From Pseudomonadota bacterium (GTDB taxonomy: Bacteria; Pseudomonadota; Alphaproteobacteria; Acetobacterales; Acetobacteraceae), in the NCBI GenBank assembly GCA_021845985.1, contig JAJZES010000014.1, positions 1 through 57,221 of the forward strand: a stretch of DNA of 57,221 nucleotides, read 5' to 3'. Numbering within the stretch: the first letter of the stretch is position 1; each line of letters begins with the position of its first letter. A program made the translations under genes and the position numbers. Below the pieces are notes generated by a model. The model searched no databases. It was not told the origin of the DNA and saw only the letters and a program-made list of their open reading frames with translations. Positions 17,074-26,486 of the stretch are shown here, piece after piece.

Positions 17074-18390
17074 ATGAACCAACCCGAGCCGTTCGCCCTC
17101 GGCATCGCCGATTTCGACGATACGCCGCAGCCGCCGATCCGGCCAGCGGCGGTCGTGCGGGACGAATTGCTGCGCAAGGCGGAGCTGGAGGCCGAGATGC
17201 TCGCCGCGCCCGACGACGCGGCGCTGCGGACGGCGTATTTCGAGCTGCTCGGCTGGCTCGCCGGGCGGCACAGCGGGTTGCTGACCGCCTGCCTGCCGGA
17301 GCTGCGGGCGCCGCTCTGGTTCCGCTGCGGCACGCCCGACATCACCGCGCTGGCGGGCGTGTTCCGCGAACACAAGCTCGCCGTCGAGATGCGGGCGACG
17401 CCGCAGCGCATCCTGGTGATCGGCGCCTATGCCGGCTACGAGGCGGTCGATCTGGCGCTGCGCCATCCGCGCGCGCTGATCCTCGCCGTCGAGCCGCTGG
17501 CCGACAATCTGCGGCTGCTGACGCTCAACACCACGGCGTGGCGGCGCATCCGGGTGGTGCCGGCGGCGCTCTGGCACAGCCCGACCCGGCTCGCCGCCTC
17601 CGGCCGGTTTCAGGCCGACTGGGCGGTGCGGCTGACCGATGAGGTGCTGGATGCCGACCGCGTGGTGCCGGCGCTCGGGGTGGCTGACGCGCTGGCGCGG
17701 GCCGGCTGGAGTCATGCCGATATGGTGCTGTGCGACGCCGCCGGCAGCGAGCGCGAGGTGTTCAGCAACCCGCTGGCGGCGTGGCTGCGCTATGTCGACG
17801 TGGCGATGGTGCGGCCGTACGAACAGCTCGGGCCGGGCGGTCTGGCGGTGGTCGGCGCCTGTTTCCCGGAGGCGGAGTTTTCCCGCCGCACGGTCGGGCT
17901 GCTGGAGGTGTTCGAGCGCCGCACGCCGCTGACCGCGCTGCCGCCGGCGCCGCCGCGGCTGCCACTGCTGCGCGCCGAACCGGGGCTGGCGCCGTTCTCG
18001 GCGCGCGACGTGGCGCAGTTCGGCTGGGCGTTTTTCCTGTTTGACGGGGCAAGCTGCCAGTTGCATCCCAATCCGGCCGGCGGACCGGCGGCATGCGTGG
18101 TCTTTCCGCTGACCCTGGCCGGTCAGACGCGGCTGGTCAGCGGCATCACCCATGCCGGCCACGCGCCGTCCTGTCCGGTGACGTTCCGCGCCGTGCTCCG
18201 CCGACCGGGCGAGGGGGTGCTGGCCGAGGGCAGCGCCACGGTCGCCGCGCGCGGCAGCGACACCCTGACGGTGATGCTGCCGGAGGGGCTGTCCGGCGCC
18301 GCCGAGGTCGAGCTGCAGACGACGATGGCCGAGGGCGCCGCGCATAACCAGATGGCCTGGGCGCGCTGGATCGAGCCGCGGCTCGAATGA
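17074..18390 (+). CDS. FkbM-like SAM methyltransferase with extra C-terminal domain
   Basis: The 438-residue protein has a central Rossmann methyltransferase fold: RILVIGAYAGYEAVDLALRH (SAM motif I, about 110-130), then LILAVEPLADNLRLLTLNT and VRVVPAALWHSP, as in FkbM-type enzymes. The motif I glycines are partly changed (GAYAGYE), a degree of divergence seen in this family. After about residue 320 comes a separate beta-rich stretch (AACVVFPLTLAGQTRLVSGI) of unknown function. No glycosyltransferase or sugar gene is adjacent, so the acceptor cannot be guessed. It appears monocistronic. Confidence 0.7.
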   Translation: MNQPEPFALGIADFDDTPQPPIRPAAVVRDELLRKAELEAEMLAAPDDAALRTAYFELLGWLAGRHSGLLTACLPELRAPLWFRCGTPDITALAGVFREHKLAVEMRATPQRILVIGAYAGYEAVDLALRHPRALILAVEPLADNLRLLTLNTTAWRRIRVVPAALWHSPTRLAASGRFQADWAVRLTDEVLDADRVVPALGVADALARAGWSHADMVLCDAAGSEREVFSNPLAAWLRYVDVAMVRPYEQLGPGGLAVVGACFPEAEFSRRTVGLLEVFERRTPLTALPPAPPRLPLLRAEPGLAPFSARDVAQFGWAFFLFDGASCQLHPNPAGGPAACVVFPLTLAGQTRLVSGITHAGHAPSCPVTFRAVLRRPGEGVLAEGSATVAARGSDTLTVMLPEGLSGAAEVELQTTMAEGAAHNQMAWARWIEPRLE

Positions 18391-18466
18391 TCCCATCGCG
18401 CGATGACGTGGCGCTGTCGAACAGCAGCCACGCTGCGGCGACAGGTTCCGACGCAGCGCAGCGCGC

Positions 18467-20503
18467 TCAGAAATCCTTGGCGTAGCGCAGCCCATCATAG
18501 ATGGCGGCGTGGATGTTGCGGCTGGCGACGGCGTCGCCGATGCGGAACAGGGCAAAGCGGCCCTCTGGGTTGTCGGCGCGGTGCTGCGGCCGGCCGGCGA
18601 TCAGCGCCGCGTAATCGACGGCGCCAAGATTGACCGCGTGCGGGCGCAGCGCATGGTACAGTTCGTCGGCCGGCAGCGTGCCGTGTTCGACGACGACGCG
18701 ATCGACGCTGCGCTCGCTGCGGGCGCTGCCGTAATCGCTGCCGAGCACGGCGACCAGCGCATTGCCCTCGCGCCGCACCGCGACCAGGCGGGTGTTGATG
18801 GTGACGCGCACGCCGAGCCGATGAAAGGCACGGGCATAGAGCGCGTGGTTGAGGCCGCCCATCTCCGGGGCGAAGAAGCGCTCCGGCGAGACGATCTCCA
18901 CCGCGCTGCCGGAGGCGGCCAGCATCTCGGCCGCCTGCATCGCCGGATGGTTGCCGTTGTCGTCGAACACCAGCACCCGCTCGGCCGGCGTCGCCTGCCC
19001 CGACAGCACGTCCCAGGTGGAGACCACGAGGTCGTTGCCGGCTTCCAGAATCTGCGTGTTCGGCACGCCGCCGGTGGCGATGACGACGATGTCCGGGGCG
19101 GCCGCGAACACGTCCTCGGCCTGGGCGTAGGTGGAAAACCGCGGCACGACGCCGAGCCGGGCAAGCTGCGCCATGCGCCATTCGACGATGCCGATGAGGT
19201 CGCGGCGGCGCGGCGCGCGGGTGGCGAGACGGATCTGGCCGCCGGCCTGCTCGGTCGCCTCGAACAGCGTCACCGCATGGCCGCGCTCGGCGGCGACGCG
19301 CGCCGTCTCCAGCCCGGCCGGGCCGGCGCCGACCACCACCACGCGGCGCGCCGGGCCGGCGCTGCGGGTGATGACATGCGGCATCGTCGCCTCGCGCCCG
19401 GTGGCGGGGTTGTGGATGCACAGCGCCTCGTGCCCGTCATAGATGCGGTCGAGGCAATAGGTGGCGCCGACGCAGGGGCGGATGTCGGCCTCGGCGCCGC
19501 GCTCGACCTTGCGCACGATATGCGGGTCGGCGAGCAGCGCCCGCGTCATGCCCACCATGTCGAGCTTGCCGGCCGCGATGGCGTGGCGCGCGGTGGCGAC
19601 GTCGCTGATGCGCGCGGCATGAAATACCGGGAAGGCGGTGGCGGCGCGGACCTCGCCGGCGAAATCCAGATGCGGCGCGCTGCGCATGCCGGCAATCGGG
19701 ATCACGTCGGCCAGCGCGCTGTCGGTGTCGATATGGCCGCGGATGATGTTGAGGAAGTCGATCAGCCCCGATGCCTTGAAACGTTGGGCGATCTCGATAC
19801 CCTCGGCGCGTGACAGGCCGCCCTGCCAGTCCTCGTCGGCGACCATGCGGATGCCGAGCAGGAAGCGCGGCCCGACGGCAGCGCGGATGGCGCGCATCAC
19901 CGCGAGCGAGAAGCGCATGCGGTTGTCGAGTGAGCCGCCATAGGCGTCGTCGCGCTGGTTGGTGGCCGGCGACCAGAACTGGTCCGGCAGATGCCCGTAG
20001 GCTTCGATCTCCAGCCCGTCGAGGCCCGCCGCCGCCATCCGCTGCGCCGCCGCGGCATAGTCGGCGATGATGCGGGCGATGTCCCAGTCCTCGATGATTT
20101 TCGGAAATGCGCGATGCGCCGGCTCGCGCACCGGCGAGGGGGCGAGCACCGGCAGCCAGTCGGCTTTGTTCCATCCGGTGCGGCGGCCGAGATGGGTCAA
20201 CTGGATCATCACCGCGCTGCCCAGCGCATGGCATTCATCGGTGAGCCGGCCGAGCCAGGGCACGATTTCATCCTGCCACGCCAGCAGATTGCCGAACGCG
20301 GGCGGGCTGTCGCGGGAGACCACGGCGGAGCCGGCGGTCATCGTCAGCGCGGTGCCGCCGCGCGCCTTTTCGACGTGATAGAGGCGGTAGCGGTCCTTCG
20401 GCATGCCGTCCTCGGAATAGGCCGGCTCATGGCTGGTGCTCATCACCCGGTTGCGCAGGGTGAGGTGCTTTAGCGTGTAGGGCTGCAACAGGGGATCGGT
20501 CAC
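18467..20503 (-). CDS. NADH:flavin oxidoreductase of the trimethylamine dehydrogenase/dienoyl-CoA reductase type
   Basis: The protein of about 678 residues has an N-terminal Old Yellow Enzyme TIM barrel (DPLLQPYTLKHLTLRNRV, FWSPATNQRDDAYGG, RFSLAVMRAIRAAVG). A cysteine-containing linker reads CVGATYCLDR...LCIHNPATGRE. The C-terminal FAD/NAD domain starts VVVVGAGPAGLETARVAAE. Relatives demethylate N-methylated amines or reduce dienoyl-CoA. The second cysteine of the usual CxxCxxxC cluster motif is replaced by Ala, as in some amine-demethylase branches. A GTG at 20503 is chosen because the barrel begins there; upstream sequence is Pro/Arg-rich and unlike the family. The substrate is not determined. 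Confidence 0.88.
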   Translation of the reverse strand: MTDPLLQPYTLKHLTLRNRVMSTSHEPAYSEDGMPKDRYRLYHVEKARGGTALTMTAGSAVVSRDSPPAFGNLLAWQDEIVPWLGRLTDECHALGSAVMIQLTHLGRRTGWNKADWLPVLAPSPVREPAHRAFPKIIEDWDIARIIADYAAAAQRMAAAGLDGLEIEAYGHLPDQFWSPATNQRDDAYGGSLDNRMRFSLAVMRAIRAAVGPRFLLGIRMVADEDWQGGLSRAEGIEIAQRFKASGLIDFLNIIRGHIDTDSALADVIPIAGMRSAPHLDFAGEVRAATAFPVFHAARISDVATARHAIAAGKLDMVGMTRALLADPHIVRKVERGAEADIRPCVGATYCLDRIYDGHEALCIHNPATGREATMPHVITRSAGPARRVVVVGAGPAGLETARVAAERGHAVTLFEATEQAGGQIRLATRAPRRRDLIGIVEWRMAQLARLGVVPRFSTYAQAEDVFAAAPDIVVIATGGVPNTQILEAGNDLVVSTWDVLSGQATPAERVLVFDDNGNHPAMQAAEMLAASGSAVEIVSPERFFAPEMGGLNHALYARAFHRLGVRVTINTRLVAVRREGNALVAVLGSDYGSARSERSVDRVVVEHGTLPADELYHALRPHAVNLGAVDYAALIAGRPQHRADNPEGRFALFRIGDAVASRNIHAAIYDGLRYAKDF

Positions 20504-20582
20504 GGGCGGCGGGTCCGGCAAATGATGCGGCGGAGTCTGCACCCAAGCAGGGCGGCTGACGAGAGGCGCCGTTGCCGCCGGC

Positions 20583-21785
20583 TCAGGCCATCTCGGCCGG
20601 CCCGGCGCTCGTCGCCCGCGGCGCGCGCGACAGCCGGCGGCTCCCGGTCGCCGTCGCGCGGAAGCCGCAGACGCGCTGGACGGTGCCACGCCAGACGACA
20701 CGGCTGCCGAGAAAACTGGCGATCACGATGATCACCGACAGCACATCGCGCGCCGGCAGCACGCGCAACAGGCCGCGCTGTCGCGGCAGGCTGAAGCGCA
20801 GCGCCAGCATGGCGTCGATGCTGCGGGCGGCCACGACGCGCACGCCGAGGGCCGCGGCGGCCAGCGCCGGGAACTCCGGCACTCGGGGGGCGGCGAGACA
20901 GGCGAGCAATGCCCAGAACAGCGGGAACTGTGCCACCGAACCGGCAAAGGTGAGCGGCACCAGCGCGCGGATCGTGCGCCCCCAGCGCAGTTCGTGGTGC
21001 CACAGCTCGGCCAGCGTCGACTCGCCGACCGTGACCGCGGTGATCGTCGGCGCCAGGGCGACGCGCAGGCCGAGCGCGGCGACGAGCTGCCCAAGCACAT
21101 TGTCGTCGGCCACATGATCGACCAGGGCGGGCAGGCCGCCGACCTCGGCCAGCGTGTCCCGCCGCAGCGCCATCGTCGTGCCGAGGCAGTCCTGCCGCCC
21201 CGCCCATCGCGCCAACAGCGCACCGGGCAGGAAGCAATGGCGCAGATGCGCCGCCGCCAGCAGCGCGGCGAATGTCGGGCGCACCGGCCGGCCGATGCAC
21301 GCGGTCGTCACCAGCCCGGTGCCGGGCACCTCTAGTGTCGCGGCGATGCGGTCGAGATAGTCGGGCGGGGCATGCACGTCGCTGTCGGAGAACACCAGCG
21401 TCGCATGGCGCGCCAGCGGCAGCATGTTGATCAGGTTGCTGATCTTGCGGTTGCTGCCGTGCAGGGTTGGATCGGCGACGATGGCGATGTCGTGCGTCGG
21501 ATGGCGGGCGGCGAAGCGGCAGGCGGCGGCGTAGGCGGGATCGGCGGTGGCGTGGACGCCGAGTACGATCTGCAAGTCCGGGTAGGCCTGCGCGGCGAGG
21601 CTGTCGAGCGCCGCATCCAACCCCGTCTCGGCGCCGCAGAGCGGGCGCAGGATGCTGACCGGCGGTCGCCGGCGCGGCGGCGGCGCCGGCCAGGCGGTGA
21701 AGCGGCGGACGGCCAGCGCGCCGGCCAGCACCGCCGCCATGCCGGCGAGGGCGAGAAGCGCGCAGAGAGCCGCCACCAGGGTCAT
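20583..21785 (-). CDS. hpnI: Hopanoid biosynthesis glycosyltransferase HpnI (GT21 type)
   Basis: The 400-residue membrane-linked GT-A glycosyltransferase has an N-terminal membrane helix (about 1-28), then RPPVSILRPLCGAETGLDAAL, FSDSDVHAP (DxD-type motif), VDHVADDNVLGQLVA and HHELRWGRT in the position of the (Q/R)xxRW motif. C-terminal hydrophobic segments follow. It matches the ceramide-glucosyltransferase-like HpnI family, which adds N-acetylglucosamine to bacteriohopanetetrol. The ATG overlaps the hpnL stop (ATGA), so the two are coupled. No hpnK-like deacetylase is next to it. Confidence 0.9.
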   Translation of the reverse strand: MTLVAALCALLALAGMAAVLAGALAVRRFTAWPAPPPRRRPPVSILRPLCGAETGLDAALDSLAAQAYPDLQIVLGVHATADPAYAAACRFAARHPTHDIAIVADPTLHGSNRKISNLINMLPLARHATLVFSDSDVHAPPDYLDRIAATLEVPGTGLVTTACIGRPVRPTFAALLAAAHLRHCFLPGALLARWAGRQDCLGTTMALRRDTLAEVGGLPALVDHVADDNVLGQLVAALGLRVALAPTITAVTVGESTLAELWHHELRWGRTIRALVPLTFAGSVAQFPLFWALLACLAAPRVPEFPALAAAALGVRVVAARSIDAMLALRFSLPRQRGLLRVLPARDVLSVIIVIASFLGSRVVWRGTVQRVCGFRATATGSRRLSRAPRATSAGPAEMA

Positions 21786-22711
21786 CGTGCCGCCTCCAGC
21801 CGCCACAGCCCGAGTCCGAGCAGGCCGACCAGCACCTCACGCAGCCGCTTGACCAGCGACAGCGCCAGCGCCGGGCCGGCGGCGATGCCGACCGCGGCGG
21901 CGGCGAGGACGAAGCCGCCCTCCTGCACGCCGATCGCGGCGGGGATGGCAAAGCCGGCGCTGCGGCCGGCCATGCCGAGGCTTTCGACGACGACCGCCTG
22001 CAGCGCGCCCACCGGATGGCCGAGACCGCGCAGCACCAGCCAGCTCTCGATGCTGCCGAGCGCCCAGGCGGGGATATGCAGGGCAATGCCGGCGGCGAGG
22101 CCGCGGCGGCGGTGCCACGTCGCCAGGGCGGCATCGTGCAGCCCGTCGAGCGAGGCGCCGGCAAGGGCGGGGGTGCGGCGGGCGATGCCGCGCAACAGCG
22201 CCTCGATGCCGCGCAGGGCGCCGAGCCGCGGGGCGAGCAGCAGGCCGGCCAGCCCGGCCAGCGCCGCGCCGGCAACGACGAGCCAGCGCGCCTGCGGTGC
22301 TTGGCCGGAGAGCCAGATCAGCGCCAGCAGTCCGGCGCCAAGAAAGGCGATCTGGGTCAGCAATTCGACGGCGAGATCGACGATGACGCTGGCCGCCGCC
22401 GCGGCGGCGGGAATGCGGCGGGCGAGCAGGCGGGCGCCGACCACCTCGCCACCCATCTGCGCCACCGGCAGCAGCGAATCGATCCCCTCGCGGACGATGC
22501 GCAGGCGCCATAGCATCGCCGCGGGTGGCCGCGGCGTCGCCAGCAAGGCGCGCCAAGCGATGCCGGCGAGCAGCAGTTGCGCCAGATGCAGCGCCGCCAG
22601 CACCGGCAACAGGCGCAGCACCGCCGCCACGCCGAAACCGGTCAGACCATTCCAGCTCGCCATCGCGGCCCAGGCGCCAAGCGCCAGGGCGATGCCGATG
22701 GCGACGGTCAC
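21782..22711 (-). CDS. hpnL: HpnL-like integral membrane protein (hopanoid-associated flippase-like)
   Basis: The protein of about 309 residues is almost entirely membrane helices with family features VAQMGGEVVGARLLARRIP and GFAIPAAIGVQEGGFVLAAAAVG, typical of the lysylphosphatidylglycerol synthase-TM/HpnL superfamily. HpnL is linked to hopanoid metabolism or transport. I place the start at GTG 22711, where the family's hydrophobic N-terminus begins. An ATG at 22768 would put the coding region across a strong hairpin (22755-22781) that more likely ends hppA transcription. Translation is coupled to hpnI. Confidence 0.82.
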   Translation of the reverse strand: MTVAIGIALALGAWAAMASWNGLTGFGVAAVLRLLPVLAALHLAQLLLAGIAWRALLATPRPPAAMLWRLRIVREGIDSLLPVAQMGGEVVGARLLARRIPAAAAAASVIVDLAVELLTQIAFLGAGLLALIWLSGQAPQARWLVVAGAALAGLAGLLLAPRLGALRGIEALLRGIARRTPALAGASLDGLHDAALATWHRRRGLAAGIALHIPAWALGSIESWLVLRGLGHPVGALQAVVVESLGMAGRSAGFAIPAAIGVQEGGFVLAAAAVGIAAGPALALSLVKRLREVLVGLLGLGLWRLEAAR

Positions 22712-22754
22712 GCCGCAGAGTCCGCGCCGCACGCCTCGCGTGCGGGGCCGTGCA

Positions 22755-22781
22755 GCCCCCTCCCGCATGGCGGAAGGGGGC
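22755..22781 (-). terminator. Hairpin after hppA
   Basis: Twelve-base arms GCCCCCTCCCGC and GCGGAAGGGGGC pair with one mismatch around a three-base loop, nine bases beyond the hppA stop codon. There is no T-run, so it may be a weak or Rho-assisted terminator. Its position argues against the longer hpnL start. Confidence 0.5.
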
Positions 22782-22790
22782 GGCCGCCGT

Positions 22791-24881
22791 TCACCCGAAG
22801 CTCGCCAGAATCGCCAGCAGCAGCAGCGCCACGATGTTGGTGATCTTGATCATCGGGTTGACCGCCGGGCCGGCGGTGTCCTTGTACGGGTCGCCAACGG
22901 TATCGCCGGTCACCGCCGCCTTGTGCGCGTCGGAGCCTTTGCCGCCGAAATGGCCCTCCTCGATATACTTCTTGGCGTTGTCCCAGGCGCCGCCGCCGGA
23001 GGTCATCGAGATGGCGACGAACAGCCCGGTGACGATGGTGCCGAGCAGCATGGCGCCGAGCGCGCTGAACGCCGCCGACCGTCCGGCGATGGCGGCGATG
23101 ACGAAGAACAGCACGAACGGCGCCAGCACCGGCAGCAAACTCGGCACGATCATTTCCTTGATCGCCGAGCGGGTCAGCAGATCGACGGCGCGGCCGTAAT
23201 CGGGCTTCGCCGTGCCCTCCATGATGCCGGGGATTTCGCGGAACTGGCGCCGCACCTCGACCACGACCGAGGCGGCGGCGCGGCCCACCGCGGTCATCCC
23301 CATCGCGCCGAACAGGTACGGCAGCATGCCGCCGATGAACAGACCGATGACGACGAACGGGTCCTGCAGCACGAACTTCACATCGAGATTGGGGAAGTAG
23401 TGCTTGAGGTCCTCGGTATAGGCGGCGAACAGCACCAGCGATGCGAGGCCGGCAGAGCCGATCGCATAGCCCTTGGTGACCGCCTTGGTGGTGTTGCCGA
23501 CGGCGTCCAGCGCGTCGGTGACGCGGCGGACCTCCGGCTCCAGCTCGGCCATCTCGGCGATGCCGCCGGCATTGTCGGTGACCGGACCATAGGCATCGAG
23601 CGCCACGATCATGCCGGCCAGCGCCAGCATCGTCGTCGCGGCAAGGGCGATGCCGAACAGCCCGGCGGTGAGGAACGACAGCACGATGCCGAGGCAGATC
23701 ACCAGCACCGGCAGCGCCGTCGCCTCCATGGATACGGCGAGACCCTGGATGACGTTGGTGCCGTGGCCGGTGGTCGAGGCCTGGGCGATGCTGCGCACCG
23801 GGCGGTATTCGGTGGAAGTGTAATATTCGGTGATCCACACCAGCAGCCCGGTGACGCCAAGCCCGATCAGCGCGCAGATGAACAGCGCGACGCCGGTGAT
23901 GCTGCCGCCGGCGACCAGTGGGATCCGCGTGCTGAGACCGCAGGTCAGCATCACCACGATGGCGATGGCGATGATCGAGGCGCCGCCGGTGACGATCAGC
24001 CCCTTGTAGAGCGCGCCCATGATGCTGTTGTCGCGCCCGAGCTTGACGAAATAGGTGCCGAGCACCGAGGTCAGGATGCACACCGCGCCGATGCCGAGCG
24101 GCAGCGTCATCATCCGTCCGACCCAGTCGGCGTTGAAGAACAGGCTGGCCAGCAGCATGGTGGCGACGATGGTGACGGCGTAGGTCTCGAACAGATCGGC
24201 GGCCATGCCGGCGCAGTCGCCGACATTGTCGCCGACATTGTCGGCGATCACCGCCGGGTTGCGGGGGTCGTCCTCAGGGATGCCGGCCTCGACCTTGCCC
24301 ACCAGATCGGCGCCGACATCGGCGCCCTTGGTGAAGATGCCGCCGCCGAGGCGGGCGAAGATCGAGATCAGCGAGGCGCCGAACGACAGCGCCACCATCG
24401 CTTCCATGACCCGGCGCAGATCGGTCGGGTAGGCGCTGCGCAGAATCCAGAAATAGGCGGTGACGCCGATCAGGCCGAGGCCGACCACCAGCAGCCCGGT
24501 GATGGCGCCCGATTTGAAGGCGATGTCGAGGCCGGCGGCGAGGCCCTGGCGCGACGCCTGGGCGGTGCGGACGTTGGCGCGCACCGAGACGTTCATGCCG
24601 ACATAGCCGGCGGCGGCGGACAGCAGCGCACCTAGCACGAAGCCGATGCCGACATGCAGGCCGAGCAGCAGCGACAGCAGCACGAAGATGACGGCGCCGA
24701 CAATGGCAATGGTGCTGTATTGCCGGTTGAGGTAGGCGCGGGCGCCGACCTGCACCGCAGCGGAAATTTCCTGCATCCGCGCGTTGCCGGCATCGGCGGC
24801 AAGCACCTGACGCGCTGTGACCAGCCCGTACAGCAGCGCCACCACGCCGCATGCCAGGATGGCGATCAAGGCCAAGGACAT
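22791..24881 (-). CDS. hppA: K+-insensitive proton-translocating pyrophosphatase
   Basis: The 696-residue inner-membrane protein has about 16 helices and the full membrane pyrophosphatase signature: [40 protein letters not shown], and C-terminal [10 protein letters not shown] with [20 protein letters not shown]. It couples pyrophosphate hydrolysis to proton export. The stretch [18 protein letters not shown] carries Lys where K+-dependent pumps have Ala, marking the K+-independent class. The ATG at 24881 begins the first membrane helix ([19 protein letters not shown]). It is divergent from a small membrane protein gene across 181 bases. Confidence 0.96.
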   Translation of the reverse strand: MSLALIAILACGVVALLYGLVTARQVLAADAGNARMQEISAAVQVGARAYLNRQYSTIAIVGAVIFVLLSLLLGLHVGIGFVLGALLSAAAGYVGMNVSVRANVRTAQASRQGLAAGLDIAFKSGAITGLLVVGLGLIGVTAYFWILRSAYPTDLRRVMEAMVALSFGASLISIFARLGGGIFTKGADVGADLVGKVEAGIPEDDPRNPAVIADNVGDNVGDCAGMAADLFETYAVTIVATMLLASLFFNADWVGRMMTLPLGIGAVCILTSVLGTYFVKLGRDNSIMGALYKGLIVTGGASIIAIAIVVMLTCGLSTRIPLVAGGSITGVALFICALIGLGVTGLLVWITEYYTSTEYRPVRSIAQASTTGHGTNVIQGLAVSMEATALPVLVICLGIVLSFLTAGLFGIALAATTMLALAGMIVALDAYGPVTDNAGGIAEMAELEPEVRRVTDALDAVGNTTKAVTKGYAIGSAGLASLVLFAAYTEDLKHYFPNLDVKFVLQDPFVVIGLFIGGMLPYLFGAMGMTAVGRAAASVVVEVRRQFREIPGIMEGTAKPDYGRAVDLLTRSAIKEMIVPSLLPVLAPFVLFFVIAAIAGRSAAFSALGAMLLGTIVTGLFVAISMTSGGGAWDNAKKYIEEGHFGGKGSDAHKAAVTGDTVGDPYKDTAGPAVNPMIKITNIVALLLLAILASFG

Positions 24882-25062
24882 CCAGACCACTCCCGAACTA
24901 TTTCGATCTGACGACGCGAGGACCCTGCGAACGGGGAGCGTTCGTCGGACTCGGGCGCTTCTTGTCGCGAAACATGGCAGAAGGTTCACAGGGAGGCAAC
25001 CGAAGCGCGTGGCGGTGCTGTCCGCACTTGGCGACCGGCGCGCTCATGCGCACCTGTCGCCA

Positions 25063-25332
25063 ATGACCCCGCTCACCTTGTTCGGCCTGTTCGCCGTCTC
25101 CGCCATGCTCGTCTGCTATGCCTGCGAGGCGCGCAGCCGGTGGTTCATCCTCGCCTTCGCCGGTGCCTGCGCCCTCGGCTCGGTGTACGGGTTCCTGCAG
25201 GGCGCCTGGCCGTTCGGTGGGGTCGAGGCGATCTGGTCGCTGGTCGCCCTGCGGCGCTGGTACACGGCGATGGCGGCTCAGTTCACCGCCTCGCCGTCAA
25301 ACGTGCCGAAGAACGCGGTGCGCCGCAGATAG
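25063..25332 (+). CDS. Small inner-membrane protein, unknown function
   Basis: The 89-residue product has two hydrophobic helices (about 3-17 and 28-42) joined by CEARSRWF, then GFLQGAWPFGGVEAIWSLVA and RRW. The pattern resembles a short conserved alphaproteobacterial membrane protein of unknown role that normally ends near the RRW. Here the frame continues about 20 residues and overlaps by 55 bases the end of the convergent SH3 gene. The extension may be a read-through of lost sequence. Confidence 0.65.
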   Translation: MTPLTLFGLFAVSAMLVCYACEARSRWFILAFAGACALGSVYGFLQGAWPFGGVEAIWSLVALRRWYTAMAAQFTASPSNVPKNAVRRR

Positions 25333-26054
25333 CCGCGATAGTCGCCGACCTGCACCTCGCACCACGCCGCCGCCGCGGCGCAACTGCGCAGCCGCCCGAC
25401 CACGCCCGGCTTGAGCAGCGCCACCGCCGCCGCATCGTCTGCCGGCGCGCGGCGCAGCGTCGCCGCCGCATCCTTGACCACGAAGCTGCGATGGCCAACC
25501 AGCGTCGCCTGATGCACCCACCCCTTGATTCCGTCCTGATCGACGATGAGGCGCCAGACCTCGACCTCGCGCAGGATCTCCACCGGCAGGTCGCGGCGAT
25601 GATATTGCCACTCGATCGGGAAGCGGGTGCCGGGGCCGACGCGCAGATTGACCTCCTCGGCGCGCAACGCCACCCAGCGCGGCAGCGGCAGGCCGGTGAT
25701 GCTGCCCTTGTCGGCGGCGGCGGCGACCGCGGCCGGGGAGGGCGCCGACGGCTTGGCCGGCGGCGGCGGGTCGGCGGGGCGTTCGGCGTGCGGGTTGGCC
25801 GGTGCCTGCACCACCGGCGTTGGCCTGGGCTTCGGCTTAGCGGCGTGCGGGCCGACCTGCTGCACCGGCGCCACCGGCGCGGCGCGCGGCGGCGGTGGTG
25901 GTGGCGGCAGTGCGCCCGGCGGCGTCGCTCTGGGCAGCGTCAGCACGCCGCCCTGTGGCGCGCCGGCTGTCGGCGCGGCGTCGTTCTGGGCCAGGGCGGG
26001 CGTGACCAGGAGCAGCAGCAGCAGCAGCAGCAGCAAGGCGCGCAGGACGATCAT
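25278..26054 (-). CDS. Periplasmic SH3-domain protein with Pro-rich linker
   Basis: The 258-residue protein starts with a signal peptide of mostly leucines (residues 7-16) ending ALAQ. Next is a long Pro/Ala linker with a PPPPPPP run (about 45-115), then two bacterial SH3-like segments: VALRAEEVNLRVGPGTRFPI to GIKGWVHQATLVG, and AAATLRRAPADDAAAVALLK to WCEVQVGDYRGYL. Such SH3_4 proteins sit in the periplasm and may bind peptidoglycan. The leucine run is encoded by a trinucleotide repeat. Confidence 0.88.
   Translation of the reverse strand: MIVLRALLLLLLLLLLVTPALAQNDAAPTAGAPQGGVLTLPRATPPGALPPPPPPPRAAPVAPVQQVGPHAAKPKPRPTPVVQAPANPHAERPADPPPPAKPSAPSPAAVAAAADKGSITGLPLPRWVALRAEEVNLRVGPGTRFPIEWQYHRRDLPVEILREVEVWRLIVDQDGIKGWVHQATLVGHRSFVVKDAAATLRRAPADDAAAVALLKPGVVGRLRSCAAAAAWCEVQVGDYRGYLRRTAFFGTFDGEAVN
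26011..26034. repeat. AGC trinucleotide repeat, eight copies, in a signal peptide
   Basis: Eight perfect AGC units (CTG on the coding strand) encode leucines of the SH3 protein's signal peptide. Gain or loss of units would lengthen or shorten the hydrophobic core in frame. Confidence 0.85.
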
Positions 26055-26105
26055 GCGGGGCTGCCTGCCCAGGCAAGCGGCGCCGGGTCAAGCCCCGCCG
26101 GGCCG

Positions 26106-26486
26106 TCACAGCGAAACAATCTGCCCCCCGCGCAGCGCATCCAGGAATGTCACCACCCCGGCAACCTCGACGCCCTCAAGCAGCCCTGCGATGCCCAGCC
26201 CGGCCATGCGCAATCCGGCCTCGCAGGCGATCAGCCGGACGCCGAACTCGGCCGCCGCCGCGCGCAACTCGGCCAGGCCGCCGACGCCCTGTGCCTGCAC
26301 CGCCGCGTCGCGTCCGGCATCGTCCATCGTCGTCCAGTCGGCCAGCAGCGCGCGGCAGCCCTGGTTGGTGGCGAACAGCACCACCGGGCGTCCCATCGCC
26401 GCAGCACCGGCGGCGAGCACGAAGGCATAATGCGCCCGCTCATGCCCGGCCGAGAGCAGCAGGATGCCGAGCGGCTCAAACGGCAC
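26106..26486 (-). CDS. DsrE-like sulfur-relay family protein
   Basis: The 126-residue protein fits the DsrE/DsrF/peroxiredoxin-like (YrkE) fold: LGILLLSAGHERAHYAFVLA, PVVLFATNQGCRALL and FGVRLIACEAGLRMAGL. Cysteines in NQGC and IACEAG occupy positions where sulfur-carrying members have reactive cysteines. Its start overlaps the end of the upstream moeB-like gene by 11 bases, so they are probably translated together. A link to sulfur transfer is inferred from that pairing. Confidence 0.85.
   Translation of the reverse strand: MPFEPLGILLLSAGHERAHYAFVLAAGAAAMGRPVVLFATNQGCRALLADWTTMDDAGRDAAVQAQGVGGLAELRAAAAEFGVRLIACEAGLRMAGLGIAGLLEGVEVAGVVTFLDALRGGQIVSL

Noticed and set aside
20504-20701. N-terminal extension of the flavin oxidoreductase to 20701
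   Set aside because: The extra residues are Arg/Pro/Ala-rich, unlike the family, and overlap the end of hpnI.
22712-22768. ATG start of hpnL at 22768
   Set aside because: It would place coding sequence across the hairpin after hppA and add an Arg-rich leader not expected in the family. GTG 22711 fits better.
21372-24635. Long plus-strand frame opposite hpnI, hpnL and hppA
   Set aside because: It crosses three real genes and an intergenic hairpin, has no family motif, and is a composition artefact.
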